From assembly GCA_016786485.1 (NCBI GenBank), contig JAEUWD010000048.1:124001-188000 (forward strand): a DNA stretch of 64,000 bases, in the 5' to 3' direction. Origin of the DNA: Bacteriovoracaceae bacterium (GTDB lineage Bacteria; Bdellovibrionota; Bacteriovoracia; Bacteriovoracales; Bacteriovoracaceae). The notes beneath the pieces were generated by a model. That model was given only the letters and a program-made list of their open reading frames with translations, ran no database searches and had not been told where the DNA came from. Made by a program: the position numbers and the translations under genes. This document shows, piece by piece, positions 26,005 to 34,238 of the stretch (positions are counted from its first letter, which is position 1; every line of letters begins with the position of its first letter).

Positions 26005-27489
26005 GTGAAAAGTTCAAGTATTATCAAGTTAAAGTCTAAATTCTTTTTATTTCGGGCACTTACATACTTTTCTTTCCTTCTTATTCCGATTTGGATCCAA
26101 AAGACTTACCAACTAGATTTATCAATTATTGCTGTTTTGATTTTGCTTTATTTTTTATTTATGGCGAGTCAATGGTATCTGTTGGGCAAAGAAATCGATC
26201 ACCGTTTAAAAATTTATTTCCGAGCAAATTCGTCAATTGATCGTATTTTATACCGAATTATTTTAGGAAATATCGCACTTCTCATTTATTTCAATTTTTT
26301 AAATCTCATTCCAGGCGATCTGATTAAACATTTTTTCTGGGGAACGTGGGTGGTACTTGGTTTGTTTTATTCCTGGCCGACACGGGGAAAAATCATTGAA
26401 GAAAGTGTGACTTCGCAACTAGAGGAATTTAAATTTCTCGATCGTTTTGAAAAAACTGTTTTATTTTTGGCCTTAGTTTTATTTATTATTTCTATTCCCG
26501 AAATTCCAGCGCTCGAAAATATTGAAGCTTTTAAACTTATCATTGATCCAAGTGAAGAAATTCACCCGCAGCTGTGGAATTTTTTAAGTGTAAATTATTA
26601 TCCGTTTGTGAAGTTTCCAAAAGTTTATGCACTTGCTTGGTCGCTACATTTATATTTTATAGGAATCGGTTTTTATCTCTTGGCGCTCTATGGAATTTTA
26701 CGTTTCTTTGTTTCTCGTCGCTTGTCAATTTTAGGTGTTTTCTCTCTTATTTCAAGCTGGTCATTTTCAAAAATTCTGCAAGCCGATGTTGGGGCTTCAT
26801 TAACCACGACCTACTCACTTATTTGGATTTGGTCGTTAGTTTTTTGTACTAAAAGTTCAACCTATCGCTCAGGGCTTTTCATGGGTTTGGTCTGTTATTG
26901 GGGAACATTAATTCATCAGAACTTTGCATTCTTATTACCGATTCAATTAATTTTATTAAATCTTTTTTTAGTAAAAGAACGTACCAAATGGTATCGCATG
27001 CAGACCATGAAATATTCCATTTTGGGAATCATTTTAACTTTTATTAGTTTCTTCAGCCATGCCGATACAGCGTTCTCGTATAAGGGTATTGGCATTGTAG
27101 AAATCGTCACACAGAGCGTGGCTTTTCTTGATCAGAAAGCCTTTTTCTGGTTGGCCGGTTTTGGTTTAATTATTGTGTTATCCAGTCGTTTTGCGAATCG
27201 CTTTAATCAACTCTCAAAGCTTCGTATGGACACAACTAAGCTAAATGAAGTTTTGATTAGTTTTTTAATTATCGCAGTGGTTTCGATTATTTTAGAACGC
27301 AGCTTACTAAACCACTTTGGTTTGTTATGGGTTTTTGTACTACTAAGCTTGATTCCGCTCGAATGGATTTTTCAAGGTATTACTCGATTACGTTCACGCA
27401 GAAATATTATTTACGTTCTCTATATTTTGATTTGTTTGCTGGATTCTCACTTCGAAGGGCGACTTAAAATTCTGAATAAATTTTTCTAA
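26005..27489 (+). CDS. Unrecognised polytopic membrane protein
   Basis: 494 aa with about ten to twelve hydrophobic segments spread over the whole length, starting GTG with GGGG nine bases upstream. I recognise no motif. The layout, with a loop near 165-200 containing Asp, Glu and His and followed by many helices, resembles GT-C type glycosyltransferases (ArnT/PMT-like) but is not diagnostic. It diverges from the fliD operon across a 212-base gap and ends about 125 bases before the next gene. A role in sugar transfer to envelope or flagellar material is only a guess. Confidence 0.55.
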   Translation: MKSSSIIKLKSKFFLFRALTYFSFLLIPIWIQKTYQLDLSIIAVLILLYFLFMASQWYLLGKEIDHRLKIYFRANSSIDRILYRIILGNIALLIYFNFLNLIPGDLIKHFFWGTWVVLGLFYSWPTRGKIIEESVTSQLEEFKFLDRFEKTVLFLALVLFIISIPEIPALENIEAFKLIIDPSEEIHPQLWNFLSVNYYPFVKFPKVYALAWSLHLYFIGIGFYLLALYGILRFFVSRRLSILGVFSLISSWSFSKILQADVGASLTTTYSLIWIWSLVFCTKSSTYRSGLFMGLVCYWGTLIHQNFAFLLPIQLILLNLFLVKERTKWYRMQTMKYSILGIILTFISFFSHADTAFSYKGIGIVEIVTQSVAFLDQKAFFWLAGFGLIIVLSSRFANRFNQLSKLRMDTTKLNEVLISFLIIAVVSIILERSLLNHFGLLWVFVLLSLIPLEWIFQGITRLRSRRNIIYVLYILICLLDSHFEGRLKILNKFF

Positions 27490-27540
27490 ATCCGATTTTT
27501 TTTATCAAATATTAAGAATTTATTATTTAAGTTTTTCATC

Positions 27541-27570
27541 TTGCAATCCGAACGGTTGGAAGGTTAAGAT
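27541..27570 (+). promoter_or_regulatory. Candidate sigma-70 promoter
   Basis: TTGCAA, an 18-base spacer and TAAGAT give four of six matches in each box. The predicted transcript start would be close to 27577. That would leave the GTG at 27575 without a leader and favours the TTG start at 27614 for the small gene that follows. Confidence 0.35.
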
Positions 27571-27613
27571 CTAAGTGAGGTTACTCACGAAGAGTTTCCA
27601 AGGGGGCCCGGAA

Positions 27614-27844
27614 TTGTTTAAATCAGGTGTTACCGCCTCTCTCTACAAGTCCTTTATTAGTTCCTATCAAAGTTTCGACACTCAAAAATCGCAATCCACT
27701 AAACCGTTCGTCTATGTCGACCAAAGCGCAGTAAAGCTTATTACTGACGTACTTGGTAAGCATAACGTTGACGATGAGGGTGTTTTTGCGGTTTCAGTCG
27801 CAGAAGACGGCTGGGTTGAGTTTTTGGCTTTGTTCGAAAACTAA
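27614..27844 (+). CDS. Small conserved-looking protein of unknown function
   Basis: The TTG start has AGGGGG seven bases upstream and gives 76 aa, beginning MFKSGVTASLYK. An in-frame GTG at 27575 would add 13 residues but has no good ribosome-binding site. The body is soluble and mixed alpha/beta: FVYVDQSAVKLITDVLGK, then VFAVSVAEDGWVEFLALFEN at the end. No family is recognised and no cysteine or metal site is present. It stands alone, with 63 bases before cysQ. Confidence 0.5.
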   Translation: MFKSGVTASLYKSFISSYQSFDTQKSQSTKPFVYVDQSAVKLITDVLGKHNVDDEGVFAVSVAEDGWVEFLALFEN

Positions 27845-27907
27845 GAAAAGTCCTTGCTGCTAAATAAATAGAGCTACAAAAAGCTAGGCTTTTGTTATTC
27901 TATTCTC

Positions 27908-28636
27908 ATGAAGTTAACTTCACGCCAAATATTTTTAGATGAAATTCGCGAGGAAATAACCACCGCTTTGCTTCAGTATATTGAATCACCTGCGAATTTA
28001 AATCATAAGGCCGATGGTAGTCCGGTGACTGCGCTTGATCAAAATATTTCCGACCTGATCAAACAGAAAATTCCGCAACTCGATTCTCGGTTAAATTATT
28101 ATTCCGAAGAAGATTTTTCAGTTTTTAAAAAACCAATGTTGATTGTTGATCCGATTGATGGAACCAGGGAATTGCTTGATGGTATGCCTGAATTTGCTGT
28201 TTCCGTGGCTTGTTTAAATCACGAAAAAATCAATCACAAATCGAATTGGGGCTGGATCTATAATCCATTAACAGGTGAGGAGTCACTTGAAAAAATGGCC
28301 AAGAAAAAAGCTGAGAAGACGGGACTCATTTCGCGTTCGGAAGTAGAAAGCGGCTTGTTTTCAGATGGCCTAATTAAGGCTTTAAATTTAAGAGCTGTTG
28401 GTAGCATCGCGTACAAACTTTTACTACTTTATCATCAGCAAACAGATTATGTGATTTCCTTACGACCGAAAAATATTTGGGATATTGCGGCTGGTACTAT
28501 TTTGTGTCAGCAAAATGGTTTTGATTTTTATTCAGAAAATAAAAAAATCAAAATCTTTGATCAGGTTCATTATCAAGCACCACTCATCTGGTGCCGTGCG
28601 GGTGAGTTCAATCGCATTCGTAAAATTATATCTTAG
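27908..28636 (+). CDS. cysQ: CysQ-like 3'(2'),5'-bisphosphate nucleotidase
   Basis: Inositol-monophosphatase-fold, Mg-dependent phosphatase that removes 3'-phosphate from PAP/PAPS. Seen: DGSPVTALDQ, SEED, the metal motif VDPIDGTRELLDG and the C-terminal IWDIAAG (the W-D-x-A-A-G motif). The 242-aa length fits CysQ. The family also includes inositol and fructose bisphosphatases, but the E-L-L-D-G-M extension of the metal motif is typical of CysQ. The last 11 bases overlap the opposing nth gene. Confidence 0.85.
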   Translation: MKLTSRQIFLDEIREEITTALLQYIESPANLNHKADGSPVTALDQNISDLIKQKIPQLDSRLNYYSEEDFSVFKKPMLIVDPIDGTRELLDGMPEFAVSVACLNHEKINHKSNWGWIYNPLTGEESLEKMAKKKAEKTGLISRSEVESGLFSDGLIKALNLRAVGSIAYKLLLLYHQQTDYVISLRPKNIWDIAAGTILCQQNGFDFYSENKKIKIFDQVHYQAPLIWCRAGEFNRIRKIIS

Positions 28637-29276
28637 CGCTAGGACAGTATTTATTAACTGGGCACAGCGAACATTGAGGTCTTCGTGCGATACAAATGCG
28701 CCGACCTAAAAAAATCAATAAATGGCTAAAGTCAGTCCAGTCAGCATTAGGAACAATTTTAATTAAGTCCTTTTCAACTTTTTCAGGATCTTCATGTGTC
28801 GTTAGTTTTAGCAGTTTCGAAATACGCTTCACGTGTGTATCGACGACAATTCCTTCATTAATTCGAAAAGCATTTCCTAATAAAACATTCGCCGTTTTAC
28901 GACCGACACCACCTAATTGAGTCAATTCTTCTATAGTACGAGGGAGTTCACCCTTGTGATCTTGTTCAATTTGCCGAGCACACTGAATGATGTTTTTGGC
29001 CTTGTTTTTAAAAAAACCCGTCGTGCGAATGATTTCTTCCACATCAGTTACAGGAGCTTTTGCCAGAGTTTTTGCGTCAGGATACTTTGCGAAAAGCACA
29101 GGTGTAACCATGTTCACTCGCTTATCAGTACATTGAGCGGATAAAATGGTGGCAATCAAGAGCTGAAAGGGCGTTTCGTGGTCGAGTTCGCAATGAGCAT
29201 CTGGCCACACTTCCCGTAATTTGGTCACAATTTTTTGGCTTCTTTTGAGTAAATCTGAATTCTTTTCTTTTGCCAA
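28626..29276 (-). CDS. nth: Endonuclease III
   Basis: Base-excision DNA glycosylase/AP lyase for oxidised pyrimidines. The helix-hairpin-helix LGGVGRKTANVLL carries the catalytic Lys and VVDTHVKRI the catalytic Asp. The 4Fe-4S cluster ligands are C195-X6-C202-X2-C205-X5-C211, the standard spacing. The 216-aa length is normal. It diverges from the rlmE-like gene across 63 bases and ends inside the 3' end of cysQ. Confidence 0.96.
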   Translation of the reverse strand: MAKEKNSDLLKRSQKIVTKLREVWPDAHCELDHETPFQLLIATILSAQCTDKRVNMVTPVLFAKYPDAKTLAKAPVTDVEEIIRTTGFFKNKAKNIIQCARQIEQDHKGELPRTIEELTQLGGVGRKTANVLLGNAFRINEGIVVDTHVKRISKLLKLTTHEDPEKVEKDLIKIVPNADWTDFSHLLIFLGRRICIARRPQCSLCPVNKYCPSAKI

Positions 29277-29339
29277 ATTTTGTCCTCGGGTTATGCTATT
29301 AATACTGCTAAACTAGTATAAATTTAGGATAAAGGTCAA

Positions 29340-29939
29340 ATGAGTAAGCTATTTAAAGTTAAAGACCATTTTTACAAAAAAGCCAAAAAAGAGAATTTCT
29401 TGGCACGCAGTATTTATAAACTGGAAGAAATTGATCAGCAATATAAAATTCTGAAGCCAGGAAATCTGGTTCTCGATTTAGGTTATTATCCAGGTTCATG
29501 GATTCAATATACATCGGCCAAGGTTGTGGATGGGCAAGTTGTAGGGATTGATATTCAGGAAGTAAACCCAAAGCTAGCAAGCTTGCCGAACGTCAAGCTA
29601 ATGCAAAAAGATATTGATACAGTAAGGGGCATAAGTGACCTAGGTGTTGGACGTAAATTTGACGTGGTGTTGTCCGATATGGCGCCGAGTACGACTGGTG
29701 TAAAAATGGTTGATCAAGCTCGAAGTTTAAATTTAGTTGAAATGGTTTTTGGTTTATTGCTTCCACTTCTTGAACGCAACGGAAATATGGTGGCCAAAGT
29801 TTTTGATAGTCATGATGCCCAAGTTTTTCTTAAGACACAAAAAAAACGTTTTAAAGATTTTAATTATCTAAAACCTAAATCAACTCGCAGTATCAGCAAA
29901 GAATTCTTTGTTATTGGCAAGGGATTTTTAGGTGAATAA
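29340..29939 (+). CDS. rlmE: RlmE/FtsJ-type rRNA 2'-O-methyltransferase
   Basis: SAM-dependent methyltransferase family that in E. coli modifies U2552 of 23S rRNA. RSIYKLEEIDQQY supplies the first catalytic Lys, LSDMAPSTTG the Asp, VAKVFDS the second Lys and SISKEFFVI the Glu, so the K-D-K-E tetrad is complete. Motif I reads VLDLGYYPGSW at about 43-53, where the family usually has DLGAAPGGWSQ. The change of the Ala-Ala pair to Tyr-Tyr in the SAM loop is unusual. 199 aa; AAAGG precedes the ATG. It overlaps the next gene by 8 bases. Confidence 0.87.
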   Translation: MSKLFKVKDHFYKKAKKENFLARSIYKLEEIDQQYKILKPGNLVLDLGYYPGSWIQYTSAKVVDGQVVGIDIQEVNPKLASLPNVKLMQKDIDTVRGISDLGVGRKFDVVLSDMAPSTTGVKMVDQARSLNLVEMVFGLLLPLLERNGNMVAKVFDSHDAQVFLKTQKKRFKDFNYLKPKSTRSISKEFFVIGKGFLGE

Positions 29940-31125
29940 ATTTAATCTTTTTCTGCTTATTTTAGCTCCGCTATTTTTATCGGCGATAAAAGACGAGAAA
30001 AAATTTATTGATCAATTAAAGCCATTACTTGCAAAAAGTTTTTCTCTAAATCGTGCATTACCTGAGACTTTAGAAATTGCGCAGAAAAAATATCACTTAA
30101 ATTACACGCTCAATTCGGATCTTGAAAAATTTATCGAAAAAGAAGTTAAAAAATATCGCCCAGATTACGCTTCAGTGGTGGTGATTGATAATAAAGATTC
30201 AAAAATTTTGGCAGCACTTGATTATAATCGCCAAGAAAACCAATTCAAACGCGATTTGAGTTTTTCGAGTTCCCATCCTGCGGCCAGCGTTTTCAAGTTA
30301 GTGACCGCAGCTTCTGTATTGGAAAATGGTAGTGTTGCTAATGACACAACTTTTGAATATCGCGGAAAAGGTTCGACACTTTATCGTTATCAGTTAAAAG
30401 ATAAAAAAGATAAATGGGTTCGAGAAATAAAATTTGAAAATGCTTTTGCTTCTTCAAATAATGTTATCTTTGCAAAAGCAGCGTTGAATAATTTAGATTC
30501 GAATAAGCTTAGCCAAATGGCGCAAAGGTTTCAGTTCAATCAACAGCTCTTAGAAGAGCTGGAAATGAATGAGTCGCTTTTTATAGGTTCTGAAGATAGC
30601 TATGAATTCGCTGAGCTTGCTTCAGGTTTTAATAAATTAACTTCACTTAGTCCTATCCACGCTTGTGCGATGGCTTCTATAGTTGCTAATGATGGAGTTT
30701 TTAAACGTCCTTTTTTATTGAATGATGTAAAAGAAGCTAATTCCGAAAAAATTTGGTGGCAACCTCAACAGAAATCTGAAAAAGTCATCGACCCGAGTAC
30801 TTCAAAAAAATTACAAGAAATGATGGAACTGACTGTTCATAAAGGTACAGCACGTGTCATTCAAAAGTACATGCATCGTGGCCCTCTTAATAAGTTAAGA
30901 ATTGGTGGAAAAACCGGCTCATTAACCGGTGGTTTTCCTAATGGGAAACGAGATTGGTTTGTGGTTTACGCTAAGCCCAACGACGAGAGCTTGGGTAGCG
31001 GTATTTCGTTAGCAGTTATGATTGTGAATCAGAAAAAATGGTATGTTAAGGCCCCATTACTTGCTAAAAATGTAATTGAATACTATTATCGAAATCTCTT
31101 TGAGCATAAAGATCTTTTAAAATAA
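29932..31125 (+). CDS. Penicillin-binding transpeptidase-domain protein
   Basis: 397 aa, GTG start. A hydrophobic N-terminus (residues 5-18) acts as signal peptide or anchor; a short helical region follows, then a transpeptidase domain with the active-site SVFK at 119-122, SSNN as the S-x-N motif and GGKTGS as the K-T-G motif. All three catalytic boxes are present, so D,D-transpeptidase activity and beta-lactam binding are expected. No glycosyltransferase or dimerisation domain is present, so it is smaller than PBP2/PBP3. Its role in the sacculus is not clear. Confidence 0.85.
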   Translation: MNKFNLFLLILAPLFLSAIKDEKKFIDQLKPLLAKSFSLNRALPETLEIAQKKYHLNYTLNSDLEKFIEKEVKKYRPDYASVVVIDNKDSKILAALDYNRQENQFKRDLSFSSSHPAASVFKLVTAASVLENGSVANDTTFEYRGKGSTLYRYQLKDKKDKWVREIKFENAFASSNNVIFAKAALNNLDSNKLSQMAQRFQFNQQLLEELEMNESLFIGSEDSYEFAELASGFNKLTSLSPIHACAMASIVANDGVFKRPFLLNDVKEANSEKIWWQPQQKSEKVIDPSTSKKLQEMMELTVHKGTARVIQKYMHRGPLNKLRIGGKTGSLTGGFPNGKRDWFVVYAKPNDESLGSGISLAVMIVNQKKWYVKAPLLAKNVIEYYYRNLFEHKDLLK

Positions 31126-31140
31126 TCAGTAAGGATAAAT

Positions 31141-31908
31141 ATGAGTACGGAACAAGTGGTAGAAGCGAAAGAACAAAAATTAAGCAAGAAGCAAAAAATA
31201 AAAAAAGAAGCAATTTCATTTTCGGTCATTATTTTTTTAGTTCTCTTTTTTCGTTCAGTTTTCTTTGAGCCATTTAAAATTCCTTCTGGCTCGATGATTC
31301 CTACGCTAATGATTGGGGATTTTATTCTTGTTAATAAATTCTCATATGGTTTTAAAGTTCCCTTCACAGAATGGTTCACTGATCCGGTTTATATCACGGG
31401 TCCAGCGAAGCCACAGCGTGGAGACGTGGTTGTCTTTAAATTCCCTAATGACACTTCATTAAACTACATTAAGCGAGTGGTTGGTTTGCCGGGTGATACC
31501 GTTGAAGTTATCAATCGTGTGGTTTATATCAACGATAAGCCGATTCAGTCGGTGGAAGTAGATGGTAAAGACATCATGTTAGATATGGATGATAAATTTA
31601 AAACGTATAATTTTAAATTTTACAAATCATACACTGGTGAGCATGAACACATTCTCCAAATTCACATGGACAATTATTACAATGCTAATTTTTATAAAGT
31701 AACAGTTCCCGAAGGCCACTATTTCGTAATGGGTGACAACCGTGATTTCTCATCTGACTCACGTAGCTGGGGATATGTACCATTCTCAAATATTAAGGGC
31801 AAAGCTCTTTTTGTATGGTTCTCAATGTCGATTCCATGGCCGTGGTCTGAGGATGAACAAGATTCATTCAAGTTTAGACCTTGGCGAATTGGAACTGTCA
31901 TTAATTAA
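31141..31908 (+). CDS. lepB: LepB, signal peptidase I
   Basis: Membrane serine protease that removes signal peptides. One membrane helix at about 25-42 is followed by IPSGSMIPTL with catalytic Ser51, a membrane-association loop, NYIKRVVGLPGD with catalytic Lys111, and MGDNRDFSSDSRSWGYVP (box E). The 255-aa length suits a single- or two-helix enzyme. AAGGAT lies seven bases before the ATG. It is 15 bases after the transpeptidase gene and convergent with mutS2, with a 4-base overlap. Confidence 0.96.
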   Translation: MSTEQVVEAKEQKLSKKQKIKKEAISFSVIIFLVLFFRSVFFEPFKIPSGSMIPTLMIGDFILVNKFSYGFKVPFTEWFTDPVYITGPAKPQRGDVVVFKFPNDTSLNYIKRVVGLPGDTVEVINRVVYINDKPIQSVEVDGKDIMLDMDDKFKTYNFKFYKSYTGEHEHILQIHMDNYYNANFYKVTVPEGHYFVMGDNRDFSSDSRSWGYVPFSNIKGKALFVWFSMSIPWPWSEDEQDSFKFRPWRIGTVIN

Positions 31909-34238
31909 CTAAGTTCAACAATCGTTGCACCGTCATTGCCATTACTTGGTAGCTTCCATTTTAGATCATGGTCTTGTTCTAGAATTTCACGTAATCGTTT
32001 TCTGAGAATGCCTTCACCATGTCCATGAATGATTTCAAGATAAGGGAAGTCACCATTTTTAAGATAGGCTATATTTTTAAAAACGGTATTTTCAAACTCA
32101 TCTAAACGCATTCCAATACAATTGAGGACAAAACTTTTAGTTTCATCAGTGACGAAATGGCTTGAGTCTCGTGCCTTTTTGGCAGATTTGCCTTTAACTT
32201 CAGCGTAGAGGTCAGTCATTAAAACTTCCGACTGGAAGTGCCCGGATTTAATCGTCACTTTATTTCCTTTCTGGTGGATTTTTATGACTTGGACATTCGA
32301 ATTTAGTTTCTTGGAAAAATAATTTCTACCAACTTGAATATCGCCTGACGGGAGTAATGGAACGGAGCTACTGCTTTGAGGAACTAGTGTTTTTACCGAT
32401 GCTAATATATTTGAAATTTTATTTTTATTCGTAATCTCACCTGATTCAATTTTTGCAAGTAAATTTTCAATGGTTCTTTCATATTCTTGAATCTTTTTTC
32501 GAAATTCTAATTCCGCTTTCGAAATTTTTAACGCGACCAAGTTTTCTTCTTGTTTGTAGAGCTGTTTTAAATTTTGATTTTCTAAAATATTCGCTTCGAT
32601 TTGCTTGTCGAGTTCATTCGCCTTGAGCTGAACCTTTTTCATCTCTTCATCTGCTGGTGTAACGGATTCTGCTAAAACATTGTTGGCGGTACTGAGAATA
32701 GAATCTTGATAAGCGGAATTTTTAAATATTTGCGAAAAAATATCCACTGCCATGGAGTTGCCAGGGCTCCCCAAGTGAATTTTATAGGTAGGGCGATGGG
32801 TTTCAAGATCAAAACCTACGTGAGCAGCTTGATAGCCAGGAGTCTTGAAGCAAACATTTTTCAAAATCTCATGATGAGTAGAGCAAATAATATGGGTGTT
32901 ACCAAATTTTTTAATTAATTCAAAAATACCAAAAGCGAGAGCTGAAGCTTCTTGCGAAGAAGTTGAACGAAAAATTTCATCGACGATTAAAAGATTGGTA
33001 TTTTTTGAGCTCTCCAGGAAAGATTTAAACGTCATAACCTCGGATGAGAATGAACTTAGGCCATGGTCGATTTGTTGTCCATCTGTACCAAGGAAGTAAA
33101 CACCCTGAAAAAGAAATAATCGAGCTTTTTCAGCTGCCAGGAATAAGCCCTTATTAAGAAGTAAAATATTAATCAAAATCGATTTTAGCGTCACCGATTT
33201 TCCACCAGTGTTAGGCCCAGAAATAATAGTGGCAAATTCTCTTTTCTGAAGTTCGAAATGATTGCGAACACAGTTTTTAATTAATGGGTGGTAATAACCA
33301 ATGAGTTCGATTTCAAAGTCATTAGAAATTTCAGGATAACAAAGACCATAACTTTGACTAAAGCGATATTTGGCATAATAGAAATCGAAGCTCGTTACAA
33401 TTTGATAAAGATCTTTTAAGCGATTGGTGGGATCACCGATTTTTTTACTAAATTTAATACAGATCTTATTAATCTCTTCTTGAAAGAGTCCTTGCATCTC
33501 TAAACGTTGGTTAACTAAATTTCTAATCACAAAAGGTTCAATATAGAGGGTGTGGCCAGATTCCGATCTGGAGACGATATGGCCCAGCGACGAGCGATAA
33601 GAATCTGTTTTTATCGGTAAAACAAAATAATCGTTAATTAAATCGAAGTTAGGTATTTGCATACTTTGACTAATATCAGGATCTTTAATTAATTGTTTAA
33701 GTGTCGTTTTAATCGCTTCTTCGTAGGATTTAATTTTCTGAGAAATTTCACGTAAACGAGTATGCCCCATGTAATTAATTTCTGCGTTCGGGCTGACAAT
33801 ACTTCTGAATTCCTTAATAAAATATTTTTGAGCTGTGTTGTGAATTTGGCGAAGCTCACTCATTGAGATAATGGCCAGTTCTTGTGGAAGAAATTCATTC
33901 AGGGCGTAGGCGGTCTCTATCAAACATACCAATTGATTAAGATCTTCTAATGAGAAAATAGCGCCCTTTTCTATCAGACCAATTTTATTTTCATCGACAT
34001 ATGGTGAAATATGCGACTCAAATTGAAAAACCGGCATAGTATCAGCTGTTTTTAAAAAAGCTTGGATAATTCGGTGTGATTTTTCAATTTCAGATCTGGG
34101 ATAGAAGGCATTGGGTTTGGCGAGCTCGATTTTATTTTTTTCAAAATAAGCAAATGAGGATATAATTCGACAGAGATGTAGCCATTCGAAAGGCTCGAAG
34201 TTTTTTAAATCTTCTGTAGTGAGTAAATTAAGTTCCAT
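31905..34238 (-). CDS. mutS2: MutS2 with C-terminal Smr nuclease domain
   Basis: 777-aa MutS-family ATPase without the mismatch-recognition domains. The core domain precedes Walker A GPNTGGKS, then FLGTDGQQIDHGLSSFSSE, Walker B LLIVDEIFRSTSSQEA and the STHH signal. A coiled-coil region follows at about 510-590. The Smr domain ends the protein with LNCIGMRLDEF and IIHGHGEGILRKRLR. In Bacillus subtilis MutS2 splits collided ribosomes and feeds the RqcH pathway; older work assigned roles in recombination. The start codon overlaps that of the divergent RqcH-like gene. Confidence 0.94.
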   Translation of the reverse strand: MELNLLTTEDLKNFEPFEWLHLCRIISSFAYFEKNKIELAKPNAFYPRSEIEKSHRIIQAFLKTADTMPVFQFESHISPYVDENKIGLIEKGAIFSLEDLNQLVCLIETAYALNEFLPQELAIISMSELRQIHNTAQKYFIKEFRSIVSPNAEINYMGHTRLREISQKIKSYEEAIKTTLKQLIKDPDISQSMQIPNFDLINDYFVLPIKTDSYRSSLGHIVSRSESGHTLYIEPFVIRNLVNQRLEMQGLFQEEINKICIKFSKKIGDPTNRLKDLYQIVTSFDFYYAKYRFSQSYGLCYPEISNDFEIELIGYYHPLIKNCVRNHFELQKREFATIISGPNTGGKSVTLKSILINILLLNKGLFLAAEKARLFLFQGVYFLGTDGQQIDHGLSSFSSEVMTFKSFLESSKNTNLLIVDEIFRSTSSQEASALAFGIFELIKKFGNTHIICSTHHEILKNVCFKTPGYQAAHVGFDLETHRPTYKIHLGSPGNSMAVDIFSQIFKNSAYQDSILSTANNVLAESVTPADEEMKKVQLKANELDKQIEANILENQNLKQLYKQEENLVALKISKAELEFRKKIQEYERTIENLLAKIESGEITNKNKISNILASVKTLVPQSSSSVPLLPSGDIQVGRNYFSKKLNSNVQVIKIHQKGNKVTIKSGHFQSEVLMTDLYAEVKGKSAKKARDSSHFVTDETKSFVLNCIGMRLDEFENTVFKNIAYLKNGDFPYLEIIHGHGEGILRKRLREILEQDHDLKWKLPSNGNDGATIVELS

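Noticed and set aside
27877-27894. Possible terminator after the small protein (AAAAGC-TAG-GCTTTT)
   Set aside because: The stem is short and A/T-rich, the loop is only three bases and the T-tract is broken; too weak to call.
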